Assembly: GCA_020831635.1 (NCBI GenBank)
Contig: JAFIGC010000029.1
Span: 1 to 45,241, forward strand
Direction: 5' to 3'
DNA: 45,241 nt
From: Verrucomicrobiota bacterium
GTDB lineage: Bacteria > Verrucomicrobiota > Kiritimatiellia > SS1-B-03-39 > UBA6053
A program made the position numbers and the translations under genes. Below, piece after piece: positions 32,016 to 40,518 of this stretch. How positions within the stretch are numbered: position 1 is the stretch's first letter; each line of letters starts with the position of its first letter. The notes under the pieces are model-generated. The model saw nothing but the letters and a program-made list of their open reading frames with translations. It ran no database searches and had not been told where the DNA came from.

Positions 32016-32435
32016 ATGACAAATCACTCTCCCCGCATCGACCCCTTGGATCCCGAAAGCCGTGCTTATTGGAAAGCACGGCTGACACCGGAGCAGTTTC
32101 GCGTCTGTGTGGAGAAGGGGACGGAATATCCTTTCACCGGTGCCTACATGGACACGGAAACGGAGGGAGTTTACCGTTGTGTGTGTTGTGACGCGCCTTT
32201 GTTTCGCTCCGATGCCAAATTCCATTCCGGCTGCGGCTGGCCGAGTTATTTCGAACCGGTGTCGGAGGATGCGCTAGAGGAGAGCGAGGATCGTTTGCTG
32301 GGGTATCGCCGGGAGGAAATTTGTTGTGCCACCTGCGGGGCGCATTTGGGTCATGTTTTTCCGGATGGCCCGCCACCGACAAACCTTCGCTATTGCATTA
32401 ATTCCGTGAGTATCAGATTGGAGCCGTCGTCATGA
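32016..32435 (+). CDS. msrB: Peptide-methionine (R)-S-oxide reductase MsrB
   Basis: This 139-aa protein is standard length for MsrB. It has the YPFTGAY motif, two zinc Cys pairs (CVCC and CATC), [26 protein letters not shown] and the catalytic RYCINSVSI. It reduces methionine-R-sulfoxide in proteins using thioredoxin. No signal peptide. ATG 32016 is preferred over the longer frame because family homology starts just after it. The stop overlaps the next ATG by 4 bp, so it is co-translated with the cytochrome c/sugar dehydrogenase fusion. Confidence 0.92.
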   Translation: MTNHSPRIDPLDPESRAYWKARLTPEQFRVCVEKGTEYPFTGAYMDTETEGVYRCVCCDAPLFRSDAKFHSGCGWPSYFEPVSEDALEESEDRLLGYRREEICCATCGAHLGHVFPDGPPPTNLRYCINSVSIRLEPSS

Positions 32436-33814
32436 AGAATTTTTTCTGGATTTGCATCCTGGTGTTGGGACTGCGCGTGGAGGGTCAAATCAATGTGGGC
32501 CGAGGCAACGCAAGAGATCTGTTTGTCGAACATTGCGCGGTGTGTCACGGTGAACGCGGGGAAGGGGGGCTGGGCGGACCTTTGGCGCACGGGGAATGGA
32601 AACATACCCAAACCGATGAGGACCGGACCCGGGTGATTCGCGAGGGCTTGCCGGATTTCAACAAGGAGGGTTTTGAAGAGAAGCTCAATGAACGGGAAAT
32701 CCGGGCTTTGGTGATTTATATACGGGAACTGCGGGAAATGGCCAAAGACGAGCCGCCGCCGCGTCCGGTGGAGGGCGTGGTGCGCACCCAACATCGGGAC
32801 TTTCGCTTGGAAACGGTGGCCGAATCGCGTGGAAACATGTGGGGCATGGATTTCCTGCCGGATGGACGCATGATCGTCACGGAAATCAATGGTCCGGTAC
32901 GGATTTTGGACCCGGAACATGGTTTGGGAGATCCCATTCGAGATACGCCGGAGATTGTTCGGCACGGTCAGGGCGGCATGTTGGATGTGGCCGTTCATCC
33001 CGATTATGCCGAAAACGGGTGGATCTATCTCAGTTTCGCGGACGGATCGGGTCGAAATTCCATGACGGCGGTGGTGCGGGGACGGATTCGGGACGGGGCC
33101 TGGGTGGACGAGGAGGAGATTTTCCGGGCCGAACCCGAGCATCGGCGCAATGCAGGCGTGCATTTCGGATCGCGTATCGTTTTTCAGGACGGATATGTGT
33201 TTTTCGCCATTGGGGATCGCGGGGCGCAACAGCATGCCCAGCGATTGGACTTGCCCAATGGAAAGATTTTCCGATTGCATGACGATGGGCGGGTGCCGGA
33301 GGATAATCCTTTCGTGGACACATCCGCCTATCCGGCCATTTGGTCCTATGGTCACCGCAATCCGCAAGCACTGGCGATTCGGCCTGAGAACGGGGAGATC
33401 TGGTCCACGGAGCACGGTCCACGTGGCGGGGACGAGCTGAACCACATTGTACGGGGCGAAAACTACGGGTGGCCGGTGGTGACTCACGGGATGAATTACA
33501 ATGGAACGCCGATTACCGAAGAGACCGAACGCGAGGACATGAAATCGCCGCATTGGCATTGGACCCCATCCATTGCCGTGTGCGGCATGGCGTTTGTGAG
33601 CGGCGATCAGTTCCCTGAATGGGAGGGCGATTTGTTGGTGGGCGGTTTGCGTTCGGAGGTCGTGGAGCGTCTGCGTCTGGGAGAGGATGGATTGGAGGAG
33701 CGGGAGGTGATTCTGCAAGGGCAGGGGCGGGTACGGGACGTGCGGTGCGGACCGGATGGCAGTTTGTACCTTATCCTGGAAGGGCGCGGCAGTCGCGTGG
33801 TGCGGTTGCGGTAA
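32432..33814 (+). CDS. Cytochrome c - PQQ-dependent sugar dehydrogenase fusion
   Basis: This 460-aa protein has a signal peptide (about 1-18). A class I cytochrome c domain (about 25-105) contains [12 protein letters not shown] (heme CxxCH) and the Met-side region. A six-bladed GSDH-type beta-propeller follows (about 115-460) with [53 protein letters not shown] and NYGWP. These are the hallmarks of soluble PQQ glucose/aldose dehydrogenase-like proteins. The cytochrome would pass electrons from sugar oxidation to the periplasmic chain. PQQ dependence is family inference. ATGA overlap with msrB. Confidence 0.85.
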   Translation: MKNFFWICILVLGLRVEGQINVGRGNARDLFVEHCAVCHGERGEGGLGGPLAHGEWKHTQTDEDRTRVIREGLPDFNKEGFEEKLNEREIRALVIYIRELREMAKDEPPPRPVEGVVRTQHRDFRLETVAESRGNMWGMDFLPDGRMIVTEINGPVRILDPEHGLGDPIRDTPEIVRHGQGGMLDVAVHPDYAENGWIYLSFADGSGRNSMTAVVRGRIRDGAWVDEEEIFRAEPEHRRNAGVHFGSRIVFQDGYVFFAIGDRGAQQHAQRLDLPNGKIFRLHDDGRVPEDNPFVDTSAYPAIWSYGHRNPQALAIRPENGEIWSTEHGPRGGDELNHIVRGENYGWPVVTHGMNYNGTPITEETEREDMKSPHWHWTPSIAVCGMAFVSGDQFPEWEGDLLVGGLRSEVVERLRLGEDGLEEREVILQGQGRVRDVRCGPDGSLYLILEGRGSRVVRLR

Positions 33815-33817
33815 GGC

Positions 33818-34010
33818 CGACCCTGCGCGGCGAAGCCGCTTTGGAGTGCGTGTAGCGAGCTCCGCGAAGCTACCGCTTTACCCACTGCCAACCCAAAAGG
33901 CCTGACATACGGCAAAGGCTTTGCAAATCGGTAGCTTCGTTGCACTCGCTACGCGCACTCCAAAGACGCTTCGCGTCGCAAATTACTCCGCACCATGCAC
34001 TCTCCCACTC
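33818..34010. repeat. REP-like structured repeat, inverted doublet (copy A)
   Basis: The left arm (about 33828-33880) reads GCGAAGCCGCTTTGGAGTGC, G, TGTAGCGAG..., CGAAGCTACCGCTTT. The right arm (about 33932-33985) is the same unit in inverse orientation (CGGTAGCTTCG...CGCACTCCAAAGACGCTTCGC). Each unit holds a GCGGTAGC/GCTACCGC-type stem and a smaller GACGC/GCGTC stem. Related single copies occur at about 36965-37035 and 45160-45235. Confidence 0.7.
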
Positions 34011-34050
34011 TTCATTCTTTTCACTCGTCACTCTCTCTCCTTCTCTCCTT

Positions 34051-34935
34051 CTAATCTGCTGCGCGCAAGGTCAGCAACTCCTCCAAAAGATTGCATTCGA
34101 TGTCGTCGATGGCTTGGAAAAATTCTTGGGGCGTGAGTTGGATGATTTTGCCGTTTTTGAGGAATTCCCCTTTTTGTTTGGGGTTTGCGCCGCGTTCCAG
34201 CAGGAAGGCGAGCATCTCTTTGGCATATCCGCGGGCGTGAAAGAGCGGGGATTGTTTGCCGAGGGGCACGAGGGTGGTGGGCCAAATGGGTTCCGTGTCC
34301 ACGGTGCCGGGGATTTCGCCGGCAGGGGTGTTGACGTCGAGGCCGCGGTCAATCAATTCTTGCGCGATGTTCGGCAGGTTGTATTCCACGGCCAAGTGCA
34401 GCAAGGTGGCGTTTCTGAGGGGATAGAGTCCGTAGTCCACCTCCAGGGGACGGGTCATGGCTTCGGGATCTTTGTCCAATGCGGCCTTCAGGCGAGGCAG
34501 GGACTCCCGGTGAATGGCCATGACCGCGTCATCGGGGTCCGCCGCCTGGGCGCGAAGCAGAATGGAGATGCAGCGGACTTTGAGGGGGGATCGGTGGGGA
34601 CTGTGCAGCAAATGGGTGAGGGCGTCGCGGGGGCCGTCGAAGCGGGTGACCACGGTGGTGGCGTCGGCACCGAGTTTCAAGAGGAACTCGATGCCTTCGG
34701 GGTTGAGCAGCTCGCAAGAGGGAAAGAGGACGGTGCCGTAATTTTCGTCGTATAGACCCTTGGGGTCGGCGCCGAATTCCAGCAGCAGGTCGGCGGCCTC
34801 GAAGTGACTCAGGGACGCGGCTTCGGCCAGGGCCTGGTTGAGGTCGGTGGGATCCGCATGCGGACCTTCTTCCCGGATACGTTCGAGGTCACCGGCGGCG
34901 GCGGCATAAAAAATGGGGGGATAATCTTCAGTCAT
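34051..34935 (-). CDS. Ankyrin-repeat protein
   Basis: This 294-aa protein has several ankyrin-type repeats: IFYAAAAGDLERIREEG, LAEAASLSHFEAADLLLEFG, ATLLHLAVEYNLPNIAQELI with DRGLDVNTP, SPLFHARGYAKEMLAFLLER with GANPKQKG. No signal peptide or membrane segment. These mediate protein-protein contacts; partner unknown. It is divergent from the release-factor-like gene, with an 83-bp shared upstream region. ATG 34935 gives a good repeat-phase start. Confidence 0.8.
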   Translation of the reverse strand: MTEDYPPIFYAAAAGDLERIREEGPHADPTDLNQALAEAASLSHFEAADLLLEFGADPKGLYDENYGTVLFPSCELLNPEGIEFLLKLGADATTVVTRFDGPRDALTHLLHSPHRSPLKVRCISILLRAQAADPDDAVMAIHRESLPRLKAALDKDPEAMTRPLEVDYGLYPLRNATLLHLAVEYNLPNIAQELIDRGLDVNTPAGEIPGTVDTEPIWPTTLVPLGKQSPLFHARGYAKEMLAFLLERGANPKQKGEFLKNGKIIQLTPQEFFQAIDDIECNLLEELLTLRAAD

Positions 34936-35018
34936 GGGGAACTCTTTGAAAAAGATTTCACGGATTTAGGTATAAGTTGGGGTTGCAATTTGTGCGTACA
35001 TAAGAGACGGATACAGGA

Positions 35019-35423
35019 ATGCAAGCACCGGAATCCAGTTGGGACATCTTGATGAAGCGCATGGACTCCCTGGGTCTGCACGAGGCGGATCTGGAGGAGA
35101 GTTTTGTGCTGGGTTCGGGCAAAGGGGGACAAAAAGTGAACCGCACCGCCAACGCGGTGCAGTTGTTGCACGTGCCCACGGGCCGCACGGTGAAAGTGGG
35201 CGAGGAGCGCTCGCAGCATCTGAATCGCGTTCGGGCCCGGGAGCGGCTGTGTGAAATGGTGGAAAACGAGCGCAAGGAAAAGCGACGTGAACGGGATGCC
35301 AAGCGGGCCTTGGCCCGTTATCGACGCCGCAAACCCAGTCCGGCCCAGAAAGCCAAGCGTCTGGAGTCCAAACGCAGGCGGGGGGATGTGAAAAAGAAAC
35401 GGGGAAGGCCGACGCCGGATTGA
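35019..35423 (+). CDS. Release-factor-like GGQ protein (ArfB/RF-like)
   Basis: This 134-aa protein carries only the peptidyl-tRNA hydrolase domain of class I release factors: EESFVLGSGKGGQKVNRTAN (about residues 27-46, with GGQ). A basic Lys/Arg-rich tail follows (about 90-134), of the kind that anchors ArfB-type rescue factors in the empty mRNA channel. It lacks the codon-recognition domain. Likely role is release of peptides from stalled ribosomes. The GSGKGGQ form and the CEMVENERKEKRRERDAKR helix resemble the RF-H/C12orf65-like group rather than E. coli ArfB, so I give no symbol. ATG 35019 follows ACAGGA. Confidence 0.85.
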   Translation: MQAPESSWDILMKRMDSLGLHEADLEESFVLGSGKGGQKVNRTANAVQLLHVPTGRTVKVGEERSQHLNRVRARERLCEMVENERKEKRRERDAKRALARYRRRKPSPAQKAKRLESKRRRGDVKKKRGRPTPD

Positions 35424-36203
35424 TCATGAATTGACACTGTAGACGCCCTCTTCGCTGAAGATGCGCCAGGCCATGACCACGTCCATGTCGCTGGCTTGGG
35501 GGGTGTCCTTCAGTTCGTATTTCAATTTCAACTGCTCGTATTTGTACCCGGCGAGCTGATGAAAGGGGAGGATTTCCACGCGGTGGACGTTGGGGATGCC
35601 GGAAATGATGGTCGCGACTTGGCGGATGTTTTCTTCGGCGTCGGTCAGGCCGGGGACCAAAACGAAGCGAATCCACATGGTTTTTTTCATGCGGGTCATG
35701 CGGTCCGCGAAATCGAGGGTGGGCTGCAGGGGTTTGCCGGTGACTTTGCGGTGGGTGGCGTCGTTGCCGGCTTTGATGTCGAGGAGCACCAGATCGATCT
35801 GATCAAACAGGGAGTCGGGCGAGAGATGGTGGAGGTGTCCGCTGGTGTCCAGGGTGGTGTGCAGGCCCATGTCCTTGCATCCCTTGAAGAGGGTTTCCAA
35901 AAAGGCGGGTTGCATGAGGGGTTCGCCGCCGCTGATGGTGACCCCGCCCTTGGCGCGGATGAGAAACTCCTTGTACCCGGAGATCTCCTCCAGGATGTCC
36001 CGGGCATGGCGGAGGGTGCCGCGTTTGAGTTGCCAAGTGTCGGGGTTGTGGCAATATTTGCATCTCAGGGGGCAGCCGTTGAGAAAGAGCACGAAACGAA
36101 TGCCGGGTCCGTCCACGGTGCCGCCCGTTTCCACGGAATGGACGTACCCTTGCTTCGCGGTGCAGATTTCCCGGAGGCCTTCCGGGGGGGCGGGCTCGGT
36201 CAT
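35424..36203 (-). CDS. pflA: Pyruvate formate-lyase activating enzyme
   Basis: This 259-aa radical-SAM enzyme has GYVHSVETGGTVDGPGIRFV, the 4Fe-4S motif CPLRCKYC (CxxxCxxC), GVTISGGEPLMQ and LLDIKAGNDATHRKVTG. All are diagnostic of PflA, which installs the glycyl radical on pyruvate formate-lyase in anaerobiosis. The pfl gene itself is not in the window. The start overlaps the stop of the cNMP-domain gene by 4 bp, so expression is linked to that putative regulator. Confidence 0.9.
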   Translation of the reverse strand: MTEPAPPEGLREICTAKQGYVHSVETGGTVDGPGIRFVLFLNGCPLRCKYCHNPDTWQLKRGTLRHARDILEEISGYKEFLIRAKGGVTISGGEPLMQPAFLETLFKGCKDMGLHTTLDTSGHLHHLSPDSLFDQIDLVLLDIKAGNDATHRKVTGKPLQPTLDFADRMTRMKKTMWIRFVLVPGLTDAEENIRQVATIISGIPNVHRVEILPFHQLAGYKYEQLKLKYELKDTPQASDMDVVMAWRIFSEEGVYSVNS

Positions 36204-36679
36204 TTCTTCTTTTCGAGGTCTCGCACCCGTTGACCCATTTGGGCGCGTACGGTGTGCAGACGTTCCAGCATCAGGGCGCAGATTTGCTTCATGGTGCCAT
36301 ATCCGAAGGCGGGATCGCGGTCACACAAATTGCGGATGGCTTCCGCCTCGAAACGCATGAGGATGGCGCCGTCCCGGGAGCGGGCGCTGAAGGCCCAGCG
36401 ATAAGGGGGCACCAGCCAGGACCAGCCGATGACTTCGCCGACGTCGATGAGTTGAATCCACTGTTCGTCGTCGCCCTCCAAGTGGGCGTAGAGATCGACG
36501 GTGCCTTCCATGACGATGAAGAAACTGTCGGCGGAATCCCCTTCATGGAAAAGGGTTTCGCCCGCGAGTACGGTCAAGAGTTCCATGTGCGCGGAAAGTT
36601 CTTCCAGATACACTTCGCTCAAACGCTGGAACACGGGGTGTTCTCTCAGGAATTGCACATTTTCATTTTTATGGGTCAT
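36200..36679 (-). CDS. Cyclic-nucleotide-binding domain protein lacking HTH
   Basis: This 159-aa protein has a CRP-type beta-roll (about 15-125): VFQRLSEVYLEELSAHMELL, AGETLFHEGDSADSFFIVME, GTVDLYA. It ends in a basic helix (MLERLHTVRAQMGQRVRDLEKKK) with no DNA-binding wing. The phosphate-binding cassette of cAMP receptors (RTA sequence) is not kept; ARSRDGAILMRF occupies that region. It might sense another ligand or redox signal, or act as a stand-alone module. Good Shine-Dalgarno AAGGAG before ATG 36679. Co-translated with pflA. Confidence 0.75.
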   Translation of the reverse strand: MTHKNENVQFLREHPVFQRLSEVYLEELSAHMELLTVLAGETLFHEGDSADSFFIVMEGTVDLYAHLEGDDEQWIQLIDVGEVIGWSWLVPPYRWAFSARSRDGAILMRFEAEAIRNLCDRDPAFGYGTMKQICALMLERLHTVRAQMGQRVRDLEKKK

Positions 36680-36698
36680 AAGGGCTCCTTGGAACTGT

Positions 36699-36727
36699 AT
36701 CTTATGGTCTTTGGCGCGGCTTGTGAA
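36699..36727 (-). promoter_or_regulatory. Promoter for cNMP-pflA operon
   Basis: On the minus strand TTCACA (36722-36727), 17-bp spacer, TAAGAT (36699-36704), about 20 bp upstream of ATG 36679 with the Shine-Dalgarno between. Confidence 0.5.
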
Positions 36728-36811
36728 GAATTATGAGATGATTTCAGCGGTTTTTTTCCAGCGGGCAGTCGGATTTGGGAAAATTCAACTGCTGGACTGG
36801 TTTTTTGGGGG

Positions 36812-36855
36812 GCGAAGGGGGACAGGAGCGCCGATCTCCGCATCGGCAGGGGCGA
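36812..36855. repeat. GC-rich hairpin repeat, family 2 (copy 1)
   Basis: GGGGGACAGGAGCG then hairpin GCCGAT-CTCCGC-ATCGGC (36830-36847) then AGGGGCGAAGGGGG. The inverse-oriented relative at 38368-38411 has GCCAAT/ATTGGC: compensatory changes that keep the stem. Confidence 0.65.
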
Positions 36856-36859
36856 AGGG

Positions 36860-37040
36860 GGCATTTGAGTGCGGAGTGACGAATGCGGAGTGCGGAGTTT
36901 TGGAAGCGAACTTTGAACATCGAACGTCCAACTTCGAACAATGAACGCCCGGCTGGCCCCCCAGCCCCAAAAGCGGTAGCTTCGTTGCACTCGCTACCGC
37001 ACTCCAAAGACGCTTCGCGTCGCAAATTACTCCACACTCC
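36860..37040. repeat. Simple repeat plus REP-like structured repeat (copy B)
   Basis: A GAGTGCGGAGTGACGAATGCGGAGT-type stretch (36867-36900), a 40-bp stretch with GAACTTTGAACATCGAACGT-like reiteration, then AAAGCGGTAGCTTCGTTGCA, CTCGCTACCGC, ACTCCAAAGACGCTTCGCGTC at about 36965-37030. The stem GCGGTAGC/GCTACCGC is perfect here. Confidence 0.7.
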
Positions 37041-37056
37041 GCACTCCTCCCTCCCT

Positions 37057-38235
37057 TCACCGTCCGGCCCGATACAGCAGAATTTCCAACCATTCGTTTC
37101 CCCAGGTGGTGAGGGTCCAGTTGTTACCCGAGCGGGCGATTTTTCGGCGTCCGTTGCGTCCGAGGGCCTCGTGGGTTTCGAGGACTTTCGGATTTCGCGA
37201 GGTGACCCCGCGGGCTTCGTCTTCGGTGGCGGATCTGCCTGAAAGCGGGGTGCCCGCTTGACAGAAATCGACGACCATGACCCCGCCGGTGAAGGGTTCA
37301 TCTTCCCAGAGCATGGGGTGTCGGCGGAAATAATCCAGTTGACCGGGGGCCTGAAAGGCGAGGCTGTAGGCGACGGGCAGTTCGCCAATGGCGTCCAACA
37401 TGCTGAAGCGGGTTTCTTTTTCGGGGTCGAGTCGGAGCAACAGCAGCAAGGGATCGATGCCGGTGAGGTTGTGGCCGTGCCAGTTGCCGTGATTGGGCGT
37501 GCGTTGTTTGCCGCGATACCAGACGTCAAAATGGGCATTGTTGATGACCCCGATTTCAAAGTGAAGGTGGGCCCGCTGTACGGGAATGCCAAAGGAAGAG
37601 GTGTGCCCCATGACCCCCAAGGGTTCGCCCTTGAGGATGACTTGGCCGGGTTGCAAACCGGAGGCGACCGAGGACAAATGCGAATAAAGCGTGTAGAATA
37701 CGCCGAATTCGTCTTCGTGGGTGAGCACCACGTAGATGCCGTAGGTGGAATTTCCGGCGATGCGGTTGGCGTAGGCCACGATGCCGTCGGCGACGGCAAA
37801 AATAGGGTCCAGGGCGTTTTGGGCGCGGTCGCGGCGGGTGGGGGCGATGTCCACGCCTTCGTGGAATACCGCCCGTCCGGCGCTGTTGGTGCGGGTTGAG
37901 CCATAATGTGCGGAAATGACTCGTCCCGAGGCCGTGGGCATGTAGACGGCGGGATTTTCAAGATCCTGCAAATTGGTTTGGGGGGTGGGGAAGGTGTAGC
38001 GCAAGCCGCGGGGGGCATCGGGAATGTCCACGGTGACGGCCCATTCCGTGGCCCGGCCGGGTTCGGCGGATTGAGCCTCCGCTTGGAATTGGGTCCGGAT
38101 GGCGGAGCCGGAGGGCTGCGGGCTTTGCCGGTGATGTTGGCGGAGCGCGAAAAGGATGATCAGGGAAAGTGAAATGAAGGCAGCGCGGAGCGCGACGGGG
38201 CGGGTGAAAGTCATAAAATTCGGAAGATCGGTCAT
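37057..38235 (-). CDS. Exported M23 (LytM) peptidase-domain protein
   Basis: The protein is 392 aa from ATG 38235 (alternatives: ATG 38214, GTG 38295; none has a clear Shine-Dalgarno). It has an N-terminal membrane/signal segment (RAAFISLSLIILFAL). The LytM core (about 105-250) has FHEGVDIAP (HxxxD), a Val/Ala-rich beta core VVLTHEDEFGVFYTLYSHLS, GVMGHTSS and AHLHFEIG (HxH). Zinc ligands are complete, so it may be an active peptidoglycan endopeptidase. The C-terminal ~140 residues are unassigned, ending in a short winged segment (LGRNGRRKIARSGNNWTLTT). Periplasmic. Confidence 0.8.
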   Translation of the reverse strand: MTDLPNFMTFTRPVALRAAFISLSLIILFALRQHHRQSPQPSGSAIRTQFQAEAQSAEPGRATEWAVTVDIPDAPRGLRYTFPTPQTNLQDLENPAVYMPTASGRVISAHYGSTRTNSAGRAVFHEGVDIAPTRRDRAQNALDPIFAVADGIVAYANRIAGNSTYGIYVVLTHEDEFGVFYTLYSHLSSVASGLQPGQVILKGEPLGVMGHTSSFGIPVQRAHLHFEIGVINNAHFDVWYRGKQRTPNHGNWHGHNLTGIDPLLLLLRLDPEKETRFSMLDAIGELPVAYSLAFQAPGQLDYFRRHPMLWEDEPFTGGVMVVDFCQAGTPLSGRSATEDEARGVTSRNPKVLETHEALGRNGRRKIARSGNNWTLTTWGNEWLEILLYRAGR

Positions 38236-38332
38236 GAAACGTATTGCGGGAGGTGGGATGGTGCGTCGGGAGCGGACGGCTGAATACCCTGCCACACTCT
38301 TGGGGTACTGTCCAATGAAAATTGTCCATCAT

Positions 38333-38431
38333 CATGCACTTGAATGGAATTTCAACCCGAATTCCCTCCCCCTCGCCCTGCCAATGCGGAGATTGGCGCT
38401 CCTGTCCCCCGAAATTCCTTTCAAGTGCATG
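38333..38431. repeat. 99-bp intergenic element with 21-bp terminal inverted repeats
   Basis: CATGCACTTGAATGGAATTTC (38333-38353) and its inverse GAAATTCCTTTCAAGTGCATG (38411-38431) match at 20 of 21 positions. Inside lies family-2 hairpin copy GCCAAT-GCGGAG-ATTGGC (38380-38397). The whole forms a long cruciform or hairpin; as RNA it could also terminate transcription. Confidence 0.7.
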
Positions 38432-38503
38432 AATATGGAAAATTGAATGTTGTTGAATGTTTGCAGTTGATTTGTTTTGTCAGAAAAGCGATAAGGGAAA
38501 CCT

Positions 38504-39214
38504 ATGAGTTTTTTAGATCCATATGTTACGGAAAACGCGCAAGGGTTTTCATTCACCCGCCTTCAGGCGAGTCTTTTTGCCAAACAGGTCGCGGATGATT
38601 ATAATCCGATTCACGATGTGGAGGCAAAACGTTTTTGTGTGCCGGGCGATCTTCTTTTCGCTTTGTTGTTGGTGCAAAAGGGTTTGTATCCCCGAATGCA
38701 CTTTCATTTTTCCGGCATGGTGGGGGACGGCGTGCCCCTGCACATCGAGGATTCCGGAAATGGGGACTGGAAAATCAAAGACGAGCGCGACAAGGAATAT
38801 CTTTCGGCCACCCACGCGGGCACCGGCACCCGGGATCCGGAACTGATCGAACAGGTGATTCGCGGGTATGTGCGCTTTTCCGGGCACAATTTTCCCCATA
38901 TCCTGCGCCCTTTGATGGCCGAAAACAATGTCATGATCAATATCGACCGTCCTTTGGTGATTTACGAAAGCATGTCCATCGATTTGGCCAAGGACAAAAT
39001 GCATGTCCCGGAATTGGAATTGACGGGTGCGGCTTTGGATGTGGTGGGCAAGCGTGGAAACGCGACCCTGTCGTTCAATTTCATGGAACATGGCGAGGTG
39101 GTGGGCACCGGGGAAAAGAAAATGGTGTTGAGCGGGCTACGCGAATATGACGCGGAAATGGTGGATCGCATGGTGGCGTTGTACGATGAGCGAAAACGCA
39201 ACAAAGTGGTCTGA
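38504..39214 (+). CDS. DUF3581 family protein
   Basis: This 236-aa protein has SFTRLQASLFAKQVADDYNP, IHDVEAKRFCVPGDLLFALL near the N-terminus and LSFNFMEHGEVVGTGEKKMV near the C-terminus. The pattern matches DUF3581, with hot-dog/MaoC-like character (NPIHD as in MaoC hydratases). The function of the family is not established. ATG 38504 has AAGGGA 6 nt upstream. It overlaps the next gene by 29 bp. Confidence 0.75.
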   Translation: MSFLDPYVTENAQGFSFTRLQASLFAKQVADDYNPIHDVEAKRFCVPGDLLFALLLVQKGLYPRMHFHFSGMVGDGVPLHIEDSGNGDWKIKDERDKEYLSATHAGTGTRDPELIEQVIRGYVRFSGHNFPHILRPLMAENNVMINIDRPLVIYESMSIDLAKDKMHVPELELTGAALDVVGKRGNATLSFNFMEHGEVVGTGEKKMVLSGLREYDAEMVDRMVALYDERKRNKVV

Positions 39215-39776
39215 GCAAGGTCTGCCCGATCCCGGGGTTTTGGCCGGGGAAGAGGTCCGGATGTGGCGGGCCTATTATCAAAAGCGATGGTTGCGGCTCG
39301 GATGGCGGCTGGTCCGGCTTTTGAGACGGCAATTCAGGCTTTCGACTTCTCATGCGATTTGTGCGGGCTGGGCGTTTGGGTCGGCGGCGATGCGGTTTGC
39401 CCGCTCCAATCCGGCCCCGCGTGAAGCGGTCTTGCGGGATTTGAAGCGCGGGTATCGTCGGGTGGCCCGGGCGTCGGGGATGAAATTTGATCCGGAGGCG
39501 GTTGCGAACGCGGAATGGGCGTGGTGGGAGGCCCGCCGGGATCCCAAGCAGGACACCCCGGAACTGGTGGGACGAAAAATCGGTGATTTGTATGCAAACT
39601 TGTACGGGGGACGAAATGACGCCTTGTCGGAAGCGGGTTACCTGCGGGCCCGGGCGGCGAAATTGCGGGATGACGCGGGTGCGCGGGCGGATTGGGCGCG
39701 GATTGAAGCCATGCTTTTGACCTCGTATGCGCGCTTGCGGGAGGGCGTGGCGGCGATTCGGGCTAGTACACTGTAA
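39186..39776 (+). CDS. Hypothetical protein paired with DUF3581 gene
   Basis: The protein is 196 aa from ATG 39186, inside the end of the DUF3581 gene. It is Trp/Arg-rich and helical: EEVRMWRAYYQKRWLRLGWR, AICAGWAFGSAAMRFARSNP, ANAEWAWWEARRD, RKIGDLYANLYGGRNDALSE. There is one weakly hydrophobic stretch, perhaps membrane-associated. No family recognised. The overlap suggests a joint function with DUF3581. Confidence 0.6.
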   Translation: MSENATKWSEQGLPDPGVLAGEEVRMWRAYYQKRWLRLGWRLVRLLRRQFRLSTSHAICAGWAFGSAAMRFARSNPAPREAVLRDLKRGYRRVARASGMKFDPEAVANAEWAWWEARRDPKQDTPELVGRKIGDLYANLYGGRNDALSEAGYLRARAAKLRDDAGARADWARIEAMLLTSYARLREGVAAIRASTL

Positions 39777-39826
39777 TCCACTCGGAATCTCACGGTGCTA
39801 TGCGAAGTTTTAAGCTTTACAGTGTA

Positions 39827-40501
39827 CTAGGTAACCTTCAAAATCAGGCGGTGGATCAAAAACCAGACGAAACCGCCGAACACGTAGGCCGCGGCAAGGA
39901 TGAGCAAGAATGGCTTTTCCATGATGTAGAGCCAGGACCCGAAAATCCCGCCAATGAAAAAGAACAGTATCACGACCGCAGGGACCCAAATTTTCCAAAG
40001 CGCGATGCGGTGACCGCGAAACAACATGCCCAAATGGCTGCCCACGTCGGTCATCAGACCGGTAATGTGGGTGGTGCGCAGGACGATGCCCCGGTAATGG
40101 GTGGCGATGGCGTTTTGAAACCCCGAGGCGAAGCCCCCGAACGCCAATGCGACCCGGGGGAGGATCTCCAAGGTGTAATGCGCGCTCAGCAGGCATCCGC
40201 CAATGAACATCATGCAACGACCGTAAGGCAGGGTTTTGTCCAGGGTAGGATGATGAATGGTAAAGCCGGCGATCGCGGAGCCCATGAGAAAGGCGCTGAT
40301 GGTGAGGAAGACATTGATCCCCAGACCGTTGATGTCCGGACGAATCATATTTTGGGCCATGCGGGAAATCTCACCACTCATTTGCGCGACGGAGTTGCCC
40401 AAGGTCAAAAACAGGCCGGCGTTCACGGAAGCGCTGAGAAATGCGAGAATACATCCGCCGAGGAGCACCCAATATGGTTGGGGGGAATGCTGGTTTTTCA
40501 T
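39827..40501 (-). CDS. DUF1275 (YoaK-like) membrane protein
   Basis: This 224-aa protein has six likely membrane segments: WVLLGGCILAFLSASVNAGL, GINVFLTISAFLMGSAIAGF, CMMFIGGCLLSAHYTLEILP, the ALAFGGFASGFQNAIATHY region, VVILFFFIGGIFGSWLYI and FLLILAAAYVFGGFVWFLI. The VLRTTHITGLMTDVGSHLG motif is typical of the YoaK/DUF1275 inner-membrane family. Substrate unknown. Confidence 0.8.
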   Translation of the reverse strand: MKNQHSPQPYWVLLGGCILAFLSASVNAGLFLTLGNSVAQMSGEISRMAQNMIRPDINGLGINVFLTISAFLMGSAIAGFTIHHPTLDKTLPYGRCMMFIGGCLLSAHYTLEILPRVALAFGGFASGFQNAIATHYRGIVLRTTHITGLMTDVGSHLGMLFRGHRIALWKIWVPAVVILFFFIGGIFGSWLYIMEKPFLLILAAAYVFGGFVWFLIHRLILKVT

Positions 40502-40518
40502 GTCCGAGAAAGGTGGGG

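Noticed and set aside
32390-33718. 442-aa minus-strand ORF opposite the cytochrome c/dehydrogenase gene
   Set aside because: Heme-binding and propeller motifs on the plus strand settle the coding strand.
36860-36905. CRISPR array from GCGGAGT repeats
   Set aside because: Units are short, imprecise and contiguous with no spacers; no cas genes nearby.
36744-38018. 424-aa minus-strand ORF overlapping the M23 peptidase
   Set aside because: Pro/Ser/Thr-rich shadow in another frame; LytM motifs fix the real frame.
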